Origin: Stappia sp. ES.058
GTDB taxonomy: Bacteria; Pseudomonadota; Alphaproteobacteria; Rhizobiales; Stappiaceae
Reading direction: 5' to 3'
Assembly: GCF_900105595.1 (NCBI RefSeq)
Contig: NZ_LT629784.1
Coordinates: 2,914,001 to 2,978,000 of the forward strand
Length of the DNA stretch: 64,000 nucleotides
Position 1 is the stretch's first letter. Each line of letters begins with the position of its first letter. A model generated the notes under the pieces. The model was given only the letters and a program-made list of their open reading frames with translations. It made no database searches and had not been told where the DNA came from. Of this stretch, positions 16,502 to 26,680 are shown one piece after another. The position numbers were made by a program, and so were the translations under genes.

Positions 16502-17017
16502 ATGAGCGTGACCAGACCCAACCGTGCGATCGTTTCGCGTGCCGCCGCCATCCTTGCGGCGCTCGTCCTGGCCGCCTGTGCCGGAGAGCCGGTGCCGCCC
16601 GGCCTTGTATCGGACAACGCAGCACCCGCAGCGCGCGCCGCCCCGCCGGTCGATCCGCAACAGGTGACGATTGCCTTCGAACCCTTCACGGGCGCGCCCG
16701 GAAATATCTCGGATGCGCTGTCGCGCCGCATCGGCACCGAGGCGCTGGCGCAGGACCTCAAGCTCGTGCGCCGCGTCGGTGCGCCGGCCACCTATCGCAT
16801 CAACGGCTACCTCTCCGCCTCCGGCGACCAGTCGTCCACGACGCTGTTCTACGTCTTCGACGTGGTCGACGGAACCGGATCGCGCGTTCACCGCATCATC
16901 GGACAGGAATCGGCCGGAGGCGCCGCGGGAGACCCCTGGGCCGGCGTCGACAGCGATGCCCTCGATCGCGCCGCCCGCCGTGCGGTTGCGGAACTGGTGG
17001 CCTGGCTCAAGCGGTGA
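16502..17017 (+). CDS. Small lipoprotein, function unknown
   Basis: 171 residues. A type II signal peptide ([17 protein letters not shown]) gives the lipidated residue Cys26. The mature part starts with a Pro/Ala-rich linker (~27-55) and continues with a compact mixed domain ([59 protein letters not shown]). I do not recognise the domain with certainty; similar short lipoproteins are common in Rhizobiales. It would be lipidated by Lgt. I use the ATG at 16502 because the signal peptide begins there. Confidence 0.82.
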   Translation: MSVTRPNRAIVSRAAAILAALVLAACAGEPVPPGLVSDNAAPAARAAPPVDPQQVTIAFEPFTGAPGNISDALSRRIGTEALAQDLKLVRRVGAPATYRINGYLSASGDQSSTTLFYVFDVVDGTGSRVHRIIGQESAGGAAGDPWAGVDSDALDRAARRAVAELVAWLKR

Positions 17018-17270
17018 TCGCCCACGGCCCGCACGGCCGCCGTTTTCAAAAAACCTTGAGCGGGGACCCGATGGCCGGTTGTTAAACGGCGGAGCGATTG
17101 CTACAACGCCGCCGCCTGCTGGAAAATCTCCGGCCCTGTCCCAGGCGTGGGCACAGCCGGCCATTACCGCCAAAGGCCAACAACAAAGTTCAGACACACC
17201 ACGTGTGACCCTGCCGTGCCGAAGCTGCGCCAAGGCGGCAACGGAGCCAAAAAACAAGGACTTGCGGGCC

Positions 17271-18203
<933 letters not shown>

Positions 18204-18231
18204 GGCGGGACCGCGCGGACTGGATACGACA

Positions 18232-18255
18232 CGGCGGGCCAAGGCCCGCCGTTTT
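18232..18255 (+). terminator. Rho-independent terminator of prs
   Basis: A perfect 9-bp GC stem, cggcgggcc (18232-18240) and ggcccgccg (18243-18251) with a 2-base loop, is followed directly by ttttcgttt. It lies 28 bases after the prs stop codon. Confidence 0.93.
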
Positions 18256-18269
18256 CGTTTGTGGCGCGG

Positions 18270-18698
18270 CTATTCCACCGTAATCGTGATCACATCAGAC
18301 ATCACCGGCGGCTGGTGCGGGATGTGATTGTGATCTCCCAAAACCAGTTGCAACGTGTGCGACCCCGGGGCCAGTTCGACGGCCGTTTCCGTCTGGCCGC
18401 CCCCGAAGTGACGATGCGTCTCGTCAGAAGGGATCGCGCTGTCCTGGTCTTCGAGCGTCTGGTCGATCAACAGATGATGGTGGCCCGTCTTCTCCTTTTC
18501 CGTTCCCGCAGGCGCCACCCCCATTCCGCTCAGCCCGAAGCGCACGAGCACCGGGCTTTCCACAGTGGCGCCGTCGGCCGGCGTGAGGAAATAGACGGCG
18601 GCGCCCTCCGGCGCCTGGGTGCGGTGGTCGTCGGCCTGGACGGCCAGCGGCGCCAGCAGCAGCGCCGACGCAAACAAAATCCGAGTCGAGATGTGCAT
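18270..18698 (-). CDS. Periplasmic DUF4399 protein
   Basis: 142 residues with a signal peptide (MHISTRILFASALLLAPLAVQA). The mature domain fits DUF4399: VYFLTPADGATVESPVLVRFG, GHHHLLIDQ, and HTLQLVLGDHNHIPHQPPVMS. It is rich in His (HHH, HRH, DHNH), which suggests metal binding, but the family's function is not established. The ATG at 18698 follows a strong gggagggtctc ribosome binding site. It is divergent from the DUF411 gene, 158 bases away. Confidence 0.85.
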   Translation of the reverse strand: MHISTRILFASALLLAPLAVQADDHRTQAPEGAAVYFLTPADGATVESPVLVRFGLSGMGVAPAGTEKEKTGHHHLLIDQTLEDQDSAIPSDETHRHFGGGQTETAVELAPGSHTLQLVLGDHNHIPHQPPVMSDVITITVE

Positions 18699-18856
18699 GA
18701 GACCCTCCCGTTCCGTGTGGACCTGCACGTTGCAGGTGTTCATGGTTAGGTAATCCGGCCGGACGGAAGGACAAGTTCTTGTCGCTCCCGCTTGACCTTC
18801 CGGTTGCTGGAACGGTCAGTGTCGCCGTCGTGATCAACTTGGGAAGGATCCCCCGC

Positions 18857-19303
18857 ATGACGCATCGCATTCTCGCAATCCTGGCAACCATCGGCGTGCT
18901 CTTGGCGCCGGGCACGGCCAGTGCCGCCCAGGAAATGACCATGTGGAAATCGCCCTGGTGCGGGTGCTGCGACTCCTGGGCGAACGGCATGCGCAAGGCC
19001 GGCTACCGCATCGCCGTCGAGAACCGGGAGGAGATGTCCCCGGTCAAGAAGCAGGTCGGTGTGCCAGTTGCGATGGAAGCCTGCCACACCGCCGTGATCG
19101 ACGGCTATTTCGTTGAGGGACACGTCCCGGCCGAGGCCGTCGCCCGGTTGATGAGCGAACGCCCCGACATCGCCGGCATCGCCGTGCCGGGTATGCCGGC
19201 CGGATCCATGGGCATGGGCGACGATCCGAACGCGCGCTACAATGTCATGTCGGTGGACAGGTCGGGCGGTGTCGCTCTCTACCGGCAAGTCGGCGGGCGC
19301 TGA
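18857..19303 (+). CDS. Periplasmic DUF411 metal-binding protein
   Basis: 148 residues. Signal peptide MTHRILAILATIGVLLAPGTASA, then a thioredoxin-like DUF411 domain: MTMWKSPWCGCCDSWANGMRKAG with the cysteine cluster Cys35/37/38, then ACHTAVIDGYFVEGHVP and IAVPGMPAGSMGM. DUF411 proteins are often found in copper or silver resistance loci and are thought to bind metal. The start is set by the signal peptide; the ORF extends 26 codons upstream without purpose. Its last 25 bases overlap the end of the convergent GT61 gene. Together with the His-rich DUF4399 gene it may form a small periplasmic metal-handling unit (inference). Confidence 0.88.
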   Translation: MTHRILAILATIGVLLAPGTASAAQEMTMWKSPWCGCCDSWANGMRKAGYRIAVENREEMSPVKKQVGVPVAMEACHTAVIDGYFVEGHVPAEAVARLMSERPDIAGIAVPGMPAGSMGMGDDPNARYNVMSVDRSGGVALYRQVGGR

Positions 19304-20445
19304 GGTCCCGCAAGCATCTCCCGCAGCACGATAGCGACATGCCCGGGATCGACCGAAAACGGTGCGAAGAGGGGATCCGCCCTCTCGTCCTGGACCGCCG
19401 AGGGAACGTTGCGATAGACCACGCCCGCCTGTGACGCCAGATCCAGGAAGCAGGGATTGGCGTGGGCGCGCGGCATGAACTCGATCAGCTTCGTCCCCGC
19501 CCGGGCCCAGGCGATGTTGGTAAGGCCGGCCCCATGGGGCGCGACGACGATCTCCGCCGTCGCGAAGAGGTGCCGCTGGTCTGCCACCGACAGAGTCGCG
19601 CAATCGATGACGTCGAAGCCGAGCGGGGTGAGGACATCAAGAACTTCCGTTTCGTTTGCAAAGGGGCGGCGCATCGCACCACCTCGCGTCACATAAAGCC
19701 TTCGCGCAGGCCCGACCCGCTCCGGCGGCCGCCATCCGCTCACCTCCCGCAGAGCGGAGACGATCCAGTCGGGGTTGCGCGAGCCGCCCTTGATCCGCAC
19801 CGGAAGATGGGCCGTCTCCAGCACGAAGCCGTCGGCCGACGACAGCGGCACGATCCGCGCCTCGGGGATCCCGCACATCGCCACGATCTCCCTTTGCCAG
19901 CCAACACCGCTCCAGGGCATCAGGACATGCCGGACCGAAGACAGATCAAGGCCGCATTGCTTCAAAAACCAGAGGTCGCACATCGTATCGACCCAGAAGT
20001 GGAAGTAATTCTTGCAGTCCGGGTAATAGGCGCCGAGCAGGATGGCGTCGCCATCGAGCTTCTCGACACGCATCTTCGCGCTCAGCCGCCTTTGCACGGT
20101 CGCGCGCAGGCCCAGCCTCCAGTGGGCCTGGCGAACGGTTCGCAGCCGTGCATCGGACAGACGGAGCCATCGGGCATGCTCGTCCCTGTCCGCGTTAACA
20201 TGCGGCAAGGAGGAGATATGCAATCCGCGCTCGACGAGAACGCCGGCCGGTCCGCGCCCGGCCAAACGCATGTCCTCCCGGCGCCAGACGACCGGGGGGA
20301 CGTTCAAACTGCTCTCTTCCCAGACATCCGGCGCTGGCATGATCCCCTGGAGCCGGGCCGGCGCCGGACGAAAGCCGGAGCGTCGTGTCGCTTTGATTGA
20401 CAGGGCACGGTCGAGAAGATCGATCGGAAGGGAAAACACGTCCAC
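19279..20445 (-). CDS. Glycosyltransferase family 61 protein
   Basis: 388 residues of the GT61/DUF563 type. Landmarks: NYFHFWVDTMCDLWFLKQ (~155-172), RLYVTRGGAMRRPFANETEV (~250), LSVADQRHLFATAEIVVAPHGAGLTNIAWA (~295-325, read in parts) and KLIEFMPRAHANPCFLDLA. GT61 includes eukaryotic β-1,2-xylosyltransferase and EGF-domain O-GlcNAc transferase; bacterial members act on polysaccharides. No membrane segment is evident. The upstream gene on the same strand, 42 bases away, makes UDP-xylose, so a xylosyl donor is plausible. Confidence 0.88.
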   Translation of the reverse strand: MDVFSLPIDLLDRALSIKATRRSGFRPAPARLQGIMPAPDVWEESSLNVPPVVWRREDMRLAGRGPAGVLVERGLHISSLPHVNADRDEHARWLRLSDARLRTVRQAHWRLGLRATVQRRLSAKMRVEKLDGDAILLGAYYPDCKNYFHFWVDTMCDLWFLKQCGLDLSSVRHVLMPWSGVGWQREIVAMCGIPEARIVPLSSADGFVLETAHLPVRIKGGSRNPDWIVSALREVSGWRPPERVGPARRLYVTRGGAMRRPFANETEVLDVLTPLGFDVIDCATLSVADQRHLFATAEIVVAPHGAGLTNIAWARAGTKLIEFMPRAHANPCFLDLASQAGVVYRNVPSAVQDERADPLFAPFSVDPGHVAIVLREMLAGPQRPPTCR

Positions 20446-20487
20446 GAGCCGCCTTGTTTGTTCTACCGCCAGTCGTTGCGAGCCGGG

Positions 20488-21456
20488 TCAGGTGCCGACA
20501 AGGCCGAGGTGGCGCCTGAAATAGCCGACCGTCTCCCCGGCCCCGTCTTCAAGTTCGATGGACGGGTTCCAGCCGAGAGCGGACCGCGCGCGGGCGATGT
20601 CGGGTCGCCGCTGTCGGGGATCGTCCTCGGGCAGCGGCAGATACACAATCGGCGACCGCGAGCCCGTCTTCCGCAGGATAACATGCGCAAGCTCGCGCAT
20701 GGTGAACTCTCGCGGATTGCCGAAATTGACCGGCCCCGTGACCCCGTCGCCGGCGCACATCAGCCTGACGAGCCCGTCGACCATATCGGATACGAAACAG
20801 AAAGACCTCGTCTGGCTGCCGTCTCCGCAGATCGTCACCGGGTCGCCGCGCAACGCCTGCACAATGAAGTTCGAGACAACCCGGCCATCGGCGTGATGAA
20901 GGCGCGGGCCATAGGTATTGAAGATGCGGGCGATCCTGATCTCGACCCCGTGCTGGCGATGGTAGTCGAAAAACAGGGTCTCGGCACACCGCTTGCCTTC
21001 GTCGTAACACGAGCGCAACCCGATCGGATTGACGTTGCCCCAGTAGGTTTCCGGCTGAGGATGCACCAGCGGATCGCCATAAACCTCGCTGGTCGAGGCC
21101 TGAAGGATCGGCACACCGAGGCGCTTAGCCAGATCGAGCATGTTGAGAGCCCCCAGGACCGCGGTCTTCATGGTCTGCACCGGATCGCGCTGATAATGGA
21201 TCGGCGAGGCCGGGCAGCCCAGATTGTAGATCTCGTCCACCTCGACATCGAGGGGAGCCGTGATGTCGTGCCGGAGGAAGGCAAACCTCGGATTGCCCTG
21301 CAGATGATCGATATTGCGCATGGTTCCGGTGACGAGGTTGTCCACACACACCACGTCGTGACCTGCGGCAAGAAGCCGGTCGATCAGATGAGACCCGATG
21401 AACCCGGCTCCTCCTGTCACAAGGATGCGTTTTTTGCTCTCGTTAACCTGTAGCAC
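20488..21456 (-). CDS. uxs: UDP-glucuronate decarboxylase (UDP-xylose synthase)
   Basis: 322 residues, extended short-chain dehydrogenase. NAD motif GGAGFIG at 15-21, catalytic Ser/Glu in STSEVYGDP (121-129), Tyr151 and Lys155 in [13 protein letters not shown]. The UXS-specific motifs [19 protein letters not shown] (80-98) and [20 protein letters not shown] separate it from UDP-glucose epimerases. It converts UDP-glucuronate to UDP-xylose. The start is a GTG at 21456 ([12 protein letters not shown]); there is no better ATG. It is followed by the GT61 gene 42 bases on, in a likely two-gene unit. Confidence 0.92.
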   Translation of the reverse strand: MLQVNESKKRILVTGGAGFIGSHLIDRLLAAGHDVVCVDNLVTGTMRNIDHLQGNPRFAFLRHDITAPLDVEVDEIYNLGCPASPIHYQRDPVQTMKTAVLGALNMLDLAKRLGVPILQASTSEVYGDPLVHPQPETYWGNVNPIGLRSCYDEGKRCAETLFFDYHRQHGVEIRIARIFNTYGPRLHHADGRVVSNFIVQALRGDPVTICGDGSQTRSFCFVSDMVDGLVRLMCAGDGVTGPVNFGNPREFTMRELAHVILRKTGSRSPIVYLPLPEDDPRQRRPDIARARSALGWNPSIELEDGAGETVGYFRRHLGLVGT

Positions 21457-21585
21457 TCGGGTTTCGCTCCAAAAAATTGTTAGAAGGACCGCCGGGACAA
21501 GAGGGTGGGCCTTCGCCCGTTCCGGGTCGCATGGGCGGACGAAGGCGGATGCATGCCGGTCTGCACTGATATGCGGATCCAGCCC

Positions 21586-22437
21586 TCAGCTGCGCCAGCG
21601 CAGCAAGAAACGCTCGGCGCGCCCGATCAGCCACCCCACGATCAGCCCCATGACGGAGAGGATCGCGACGCCGGCGAGAAGCTGATCGGTGGCAAACAGG
21701 CTGCCGGCCATCAGGATATAGGCGCCGACGCCGTATTCGGCGCCGATCATTTCCGCCGCCACCAGCAGGATGATGGCGATGGAGGCGGAGATCCGCGCGC
21801 CCGACAGGATCGCCGGCATGGCTCCCGGCAGGATGATCTTGCGCACGATCGACCACCAGGACAGTCCGAACGATTGCCCCATGCGCACCAGTGAGCGGTC
21901 GACATTGTCGACGCCGGCCGAGGTGGCGATCACGGTGGGAAAGAACGAGCCGAACAGGATGGTCGCCACTTTCGATCCCTCGCCGATGCCGAACCAGATC
22001 ACGAAAAGCGGCAGGAGCGCGATCTTGGGTATGGGAAACAGCGCCGAGACCAGCGGCATCAGGCCGGCACGGGCCAGCGAGAACAGGCCGATCAACAGCC
22101 CGACCGCGACACCCAGCGACATGCCGAGCGTCCAGCCGACGACGAGGCGCTGCAGCGACGCACCGAGGTGCCGCCACAGCTGACCGGTCTCGACCAGTTG
22201 CCGGAACGCCTCGAAGGCTTCGCTCGGTGCAGGCAGAACGAGATTGCTGATCACCCCGGTTTGCGACCCCGCCTCCCACAGGAGCAGGATGGAGGCGAAC
22301 ACCAGCGGCCCGACGAAACGCACGCGCACCGGACGGAAGCCGCCGCCGCGAAACGGCACGGGCTGGAGCCGGGCACCGGATATGGGAGGATCGCCCTGCA
22401 CAGTCCTTGCGCTTTCGGATCGGTCAGACGAGATCAT
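21586..22437 (-). CDS. ABC transporter permease (SsuC/TauC/ThiX type)
   Basis: 283 residues with about six membrane segments, the BPD_transp_1 family. LVFASILLLWEAGSQTG starts the first segment, FPIPKIALLPLFVIWFGIGEGSK is the typical cytoplasmic loop entry, and GAMPAILSGARISASIAIILLVAAEM is the EAA-type coupling region (read in parts). The ATG at 22437 overlaps the ATPase gene end by 14 bases, so the two are coupled. With the SBP gene it forms an importer of the NMT1/THI5, aliphatic sulfonate or nitrate type. Confidence 0.92.
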   Translation of the reverse strand: MISSDRSESARTVQGDPPISGARLQPVPFRGGGFRPVRVRFVGPLVFASILLLWEAGSQTGVISNLVLPAPSEAFEAFRQLVETGQLWRHLGASLQRLVVGWTLGMSLGVAVGLLIGLFSLARAGLMPLVSALFPIPKIALLPLFVIWFGIGEGSKVATILFGSFFPTVIATSAGVDNVDRSLVRMGQSFGLSWWSIVRKIILPGAMPAILSGARISASIAIILLVAAEMIGAEYGVGAYILMAGSLFATDQLLAGVAILSVMGLIVGWLIGRAERFLLRWRS

Positions 22438-23197
22438 CTGCAAGCTCCCGGTCGGCGGCCCGCGCCTCGTCGCGCAGCAGATGCCACAGATCGCGCTGGA
22501 TCGCGTCCAGCCGTGCATCCGCCTGCTGCCGGTCGGCGAGATCGCGGTCGATGGTCACGATCTCGCGGATCCTGCCCGGCCGGCGCGAAAGCACCACGAT
22601 CTTGTGCCCGAGGCGGACGGCCTCGGCCAGATTGTGCGTGACGTAACAGGCGGTGAAGCGCTCACGCTGCCAGAGCCCGACAAGATCGTCCATCAACAGT
22701 TCCCGCGTCTGACTGTCGAGCGCGGACAGCGGCTCGTCCATCAGCATCACGGCCGGACGCACGCTGAGTGCGCGGGCGATCGCCACGCGCTGCTTCATGC
22801 CGCCGGACAACTGACGCGGCAACGCCTTGCTGAAATCCCTAAGACCCGTGCGTGTCAGCACGTCGTCGATGATCGCCCGCCGCTCCGCCGTCCCGAGCCC
22901 GTGGTCCTCCAGAACCAGCGAGACATTGCCTTCCACCGTGCGCCAGGGCAGCAAGGCGAAATCCTGAAACACATAGGTGAGCGGATTGAGCGACCCCGCC
23001 GGCGGCGCGCCGGCCAGCAGAACCTCGCCGGCATCGGGACGTTCCAGCCCGCCGATGAAGCGCAAGAGGGTCGACTTGCCGCAACCTGACGGCCCGATAA
23101 TGCACACGATCTCGCCCTCGCCGACGGCAAGGTCGATGTCGCACAAGACCTGGGTGTCGCCGTATGTGTGCGACACTCCGCGCAGCAGGAGGTCCAT
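22424..23197 (-). CDS. ABC transporter ATPase (SsuB/TauB type)
   Basis: 257 residues. Walker A GPSGCGKST (35-43), Q-loop YVFQDFALLPWRTV, signature LSGGMKQRVAIARAL (~129), Walker B AVMLMDEPLSALD (~149), H-loop CYVTHNLAEAVRL. The D-loop and LPWRTVEGNV pattern are typical for the taurine/sulfonate/nitrate subfamily. It powers import by the adjacent permease; 30 bases separate it from the upstream SBP gene. Confidence 0.94.
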   Translation of the reverse strand: MDLLLRGVSHTYGDTQVLCDIDLAVGEGEIVCIIGPSGCGKSTLLRFIGGLERPDAGEVLLAGAPPAGSLNPLTYVFQDFALLPWRTVEGNVSLVLEDHGLGTAERRAIIDDVLTRTGLRDFSKALPRQLSGGMKQRVAIARALSVRPAVMLMDEPLSALDSQTRELLMDDLVGLWQRERFTACYVTHNLAEAVRLGHKIVVLSRRPGRIREIVTIDRDLADRQQADARLDAIQRDLWHLLRDEARAADRELADDLV

Positions 23198-23227
23198 GGA
23201 ACGGCCCGCTCCTTGTCAGCTTGTCGT

Positions 23228-24262
23228 TCAATCCGTCTCGACGAAGCTTGCATCAACCAGCATGTCGATGGTCACGGACGCCGGCACCAGGTTTTCCGAC
23301 TGGAACCAGGCAAGCTGATCGGTGACCGACGCAAGGTTCAGCCGCGCGCCTTCGTTGATGCGCATGGCGCCGTTGCGGATGGAGGGTGCGGCCTTTTCGA
23401 ACGGACGATCAGCATAGACGTATTTGTGGATCAGGCGAACCATTTCCTCGGCTTCATCCGCGCTCGTCGTCTTGTCGACAAGCGCGGCGTTGAAGTCCGC
23501 GGCACCCTTCGCGAAGGCGGCGAGGAACCGCTTCACCTGGTCGGGCTTGTCGACGGTATTGGCCGTCGAGGTAAAGACCGTTGTCACCTGATAGTCCGGA
23601 ATGTAGTCGGCAACCATGCCGATGGTTTCGATTTCCGGCCCTGCGGCAATCGCCTTGGCGATATGCGGAACGATGGTCCAGGCGTCGATCTGTCCGGTTT
23701 TCAAGGCGCCGATCACAGCGCCGACCTTTTGAAGCGGACGCAGCGTGATCTCGGAGCGGGGAATGCCCTCCTTGTCGGCGATCTTGTGCACCATGTAGTG
23801 AAACGAAGACCCGGTCTGCGTGATGCCGAAGCTCTTGCCCGCAAGCGCCGCCGGGCTCGTCAGACCCGCATCATACGCGGCTTTGGACGCCAGGATCATC
23901 TGGCCGTCGATGCCCGGTTCTTCCTGAAGGGCCCCGCCGACCACCTTGATCGCACCTTTTTCCGCCAGGTTGATCAAGCTGCCGGAGATCGCCGTGACGC
24001 CGAAATCAACGTCGCCGGACGCGATCGCGACGGCCATCGGCTGTGCCGCCTGGAAGAACTTGAACTCGACATCCAGCCCCTCGTCGGCGAAATAGCCGCG
24101 CTCGAAGGCGACAAAGCTTGCGGCATGCGAGGTGAAGCGCAAGGCACCGACGCTCACCTTGTCCGCGGCAGCGGCAGGAACGGCGCCGGCGAAGGCGCAG
24201 GCCGTCGCAAGCACCGTCGCGGCCAGTGTCGTCAACATCGAGCGTTTGGAGAGCTGCATCAT
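23228..24262 (-). CDS. NMT1/THI5-like ABC substrate-binding protein
   Basis: 344 residues. Signal peptide MLTTLAATVLATACAFAGAVPAAAA, then the periplasmic-binding fold: ALRFTSHAASFVAFERGYFADEGLDVEFKFF (~42-72, in parts), VAIASGDVDFGVTAISGSL, LAGKSFGITQTGSSFHY, and LKTGQIDAWTIVPHIA. This pattern is shared by binding proteins for thiamine precursors, sulfonates, taurine and nitrate; the ligand cannot be read off. A good ribosome binding site (gggagga) precedes the double ATG. A TTGACA hexamer on the same strand at 24384-24389 is a possible -35 element. Confidence 0.92.
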   Translation of the reverse strand: MMQLSKRSMLTTLAATVLATACAFAGAVPAAAADKVSVGALRFTSHAASFVAFERGYFADEGLDVEFKFFQAAQPMAVAIASGDVDFGVTAISGSLINLAEKGAIKVVGGALQEEPGIDGQMILASKAAYDAGLTSPAALAGKSFGITQTGSSFHYMVHKIADKEGIPRSEITLRPLQKVGAVIGALKTGQIDAWTIVPHIAKAIAAGPEIETIGMVADYIPDYQVTTVFTSTANTVDKPDQVKRFLAAFAKGAADFNAALVDKTTSADEAEEMVRLIHKYVYADRPFEKAAPSIRNGAMRINEGARLNLASVTDQLAWFQSENLVPASVTIDMLVDASFVETD

Positions 24263-24429
24263 GTGGTCCTCCCGGAGCGCGGTTCATGAATCGGTCGCAA
24301 GGACCGCATCCGCAGTGTTTTTCAAGGAATGGCCGAAGGTCATGCCATCGGCGGCTCGGCAGGTGATCCCAGCGAGCCGGGATTGTCAATCCGCAAGGGC
24401 GCCCGCCCGCAACTGCAGAGCGCGGTGGC

Positions 24430-24465
24430 CGCCAAAAAGAAAAGGCCGGCACAGGGCCGGCCTTT
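24430..24465 (-). terminator. Rho-independent terminator of the chemoreceptor operon
   Basis: The 10-bp arms at 24441-24450 and 24456-24465 (aaaggccggc / gccggccttt) form a perfect stem with a 5-base loop. On the minus strand they are followed by ttttcttttt. It lies 26 bases after the chemoreceptor stop and shields the SBP promoter from read-through. Confidence 0.9.
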
Positions 24466-24491
24466 CGTTCGCTTTCATCCCGGAACCGGCA

Positions 24492-26618
24492 TCAGGCGGC
24501 GGAAACCTCGCTGAGGAACCGGTCAACCGTCTGGCGCAATGCGACGGCACGCTCGCTAACGTCACCGGATGCGTTCAAGACATCGGTGGCCGACTGGCTC
24601 GTCTCCTGCACCTGCGCGGTGATATTGGCGATGGTCTCGGTGACTTCCCGGGTGCCGCGCGCGGCCTCCTGGACGCTGCCGGAAATCTCGCCGGTGGCGG
24701 CCCCCTGCTGTTCGACGGCGGCGGCGATCGAATTGGTGTATTCGCTCACGCTGCCCATCGTGATACTGATCTCGCCGATCGCGCCCACGGCTTCCTGGGT
24801 CGCGCCCTGGATCGCCGAAATCTGCGAGCTGATCTCCTCCGTCGCCTTGGACGTCTGGGTGGCGAGTTCCTTCACCTCGGCTGCAACGACAGCAAAACCC
24901 TTGCCGGCATCTCCGGCGCGCGCCGCCTCGATGGTCGCGTTCAGCGCCAGCAGATTGGTCTGTTCCGCAATGTCGGTGATCAGCTTCACAACATCGCCGA
25001 TCCGCTGAGCGGCGTCCGCAAGACCGCCGATCCTGGTGTTCGTGGCCTCCGCACTTGACACCGCACCGCCAACGATCTCGGTGGCACTGGAGACCTGTCG
25101 TCCGATCTCCTGGATCGACGCGGCCAGTTCCTCCGCCGCCGAGGCCACGGTCTGCACGTTTCCGGAGGTCTGCTCGGCTGCGGCCACCGCAGTGCCGGCG
25201 CCGCTGGAGGCCTGTTCGGCGACCGAGGTCAGCGCACGCGCCGTGCCCTGCATCTGGTCGGCATTGGCATTCACGGCATCCAGCATCTCGCCCACTTCGC
25301 CACGGAAACCGTCGATCAGTTGCGACACGCGCCGGGCACGCTCTTCCGTCTCTCGCCGGACGGCGTTCTGTTCGTCGGACAATGACTGACGCTCGATGGC
25401 ATTGTCCCGGAAAACCACGACGGAGCGCGTCATGGCGTCGATTTCATCGGACGCCTTGTCCTGCGGCAGATCGACATCCGTGTTTCCGCCCGCCAGCATT
25501 TCCATGGCACCCGAAAGCCGGCTGATCCGCCCTGTGAGCGCACGCGAAAACAGGATGCCGACCGCCAGGGCGATACCGACCGCGATCAGTGTGATTTTCA
25601 GGATCCAGTATCGCAGCGCACTCAACGGCGCGAACAGTTCATCCGTCGACTGGCTGACGACCAGCGCATAGGACTTTCCGAGGAAGCTCAGCGGAACGAT
25701 CGCGGCTTCGACATCCATCCCCTTGAAATCCGCCATCGAGATGTAACGGGAACGGCCGTCAAACGCCTGGCGCACCGCGGGACGGTCCAGATCGGCGGAC
25801 ATCAGCTCGTTGGTCTCGGCCGTGCGCATGCTGTCGTTTTGCAGCAGGCCCGCCTCGTTCACGAGACTGATATCGCCGGTTTCGCCGAGGCCCGCATAAC
25901 TTGCGAGTACCGAACCGACCGCCGCCGTCGGCATTTCATAGACGATCACACCGAGTGTCTTGCTGCCAAGCGTGATCGGGGACGCGATATGTCCGACCGC
26001 CGCACCGCCCTTGGGCGCATAGGGCATCAGATCCTCGAGATGCGCGGAACCGTCCTCGCCCGCGATGGCCGCCTCGAACACGCTTGCGAGCGTCGTTTCG
26101 CTCCATGCGGGATCGCGAAGGTTTGCAGCGAAGTCGTCGCGCTTCTTGACCGAATAGATCACATTGCCGTCGGGATCGACGAGCATAAGGTCGCCAAGCG
26201 CATTGTCGGCAACATGCCGGCGCATGATCGGATGGATCTTGCGATGCTCGCGGTCATAGGGCTTGCGCCCGGCGCGATCCAGTTCATCGCGTTTGTCCGG
26301 CTCATTCGGATTGTCGGTGATATAGCCCTTGATCAACGTTTGTGCCGGCGTGTCGCCGGACTTGCTCCAGCCGGCAGAAAACCCGGCCAGAGCGCCGACA
26401 ACGGTCTTGCTGTCGGCAAAGGAGACAAGCCCGGACCGAAGTCCGCCCAGGTAATCCTCCAGGGCGCCCTTCCGGTTCTCGGCGAGCGCGGTGAGACGTT
26501 CCTCAGACAGGGACTGGACGGTCGCCGCGCCGCTGACATAGCTGGCGATCCCGACGCCCGCGGAACACATCAGCGACAAACCGACAATGATGGCCGGCAG
26601 TTTCACAGAAATCTTCAA
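24492..26618 (-). CDS. Methyl-accepting chemotaxis protein
   Basis: 708 residues from a TTG start (residue sequence [15 protein letters not shown], initiator Met). The TTG at 26618 is chosen because gggag lies 8 bases upstream and TM1 follows at once; an in-frame ATG at 26684 would add 22 residues overlapping the upstream gene. Order: TM1 (~8-30), a ~300-residue dCache-like periplasmic domain ([33 protein letters not shown]), TM2 ([19 protein letters not shown]), HAMP, and the MA signalling domain with the hairpin tip [20 protein letters not shown]. The ligand is unknown. No CheR/CheB-binding pentapeptide is seen at the C-terminus (RFLSEVSAA). Confidence 0.93.
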   Translation of the reverse strand: MKISVKLPAIIVGLSLMCSAGVGIASYVSGAATVQSLSEERLTALAENRKGALEDYLGGLRSGLVSFADSKTVVGALAGFSAGWSKSGDTPAQTLIKGYITDNPNEPDKRDELDRAGRKPYDREHRKIHPIMRRHVADNALGDLMLVDPDGNVIYSVKKRDDFAANLRDPAWSETTLASVFEAAIAGEDGSAHLEDLMPYAPKGGAAVGHIASPITLGSKTLGVIVYEMPTAAVGSVLASYAGLGETGDISLVNEAGLLQNDSMRTAETNELMSADLDRPAVRQAFDGRSRYISMADFKGMDVEAAIVPLSFLGKSYALVVSQSTDELFAPLSALRYWILKITLIAVGIALAVGILFSRALTGRISRLSGAMEMLAGGNTDVDLPQDKASDEIDAMTRSVVVFRDNAIERQSLSDEQNAVRRETEERARRVSQLIDGFRGEVGEMLDAVNANADQMQGTARALTSVAEQASSGAGTAVAAAEQTSGNVQTVASAAEELAASIQEIGRQVSSATEIVGGAVSSAEATNTRIGGLADAAQRIGDVVKLITDIAEQTNLLALNATIEAARAGDAGKGFAVVAAEVKELATQTSKATEEISSQISAIQGATQEAVGAIGEISITMGSVSEYTNSIAAAVEQQGAATGEISGSVQEAARGTREVTETIANITAQVQETSQSATDVLNASGDVSERAVALRQTVDRFLSEVSAA

Positions 26619-26680
26619 GGCACAATCTCCCGGCAGAGTGGGGAAAGCCGCGGGACGGTCGCCCCGTCCCGCGCGCAGAC

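Noticed and set aside
16671..17270. An upstream extension of the prs frame
   Set aside because: The family starts at MKIVAGNS; the extra 200 codons overlap the lipoprotein gene and intergenic DNA.
24263..24430. A TPP riboswitch before the NMT1-like binding protein
   Set aside because: The conserved CTGAGA and related core segments are not seen on the correct strand.
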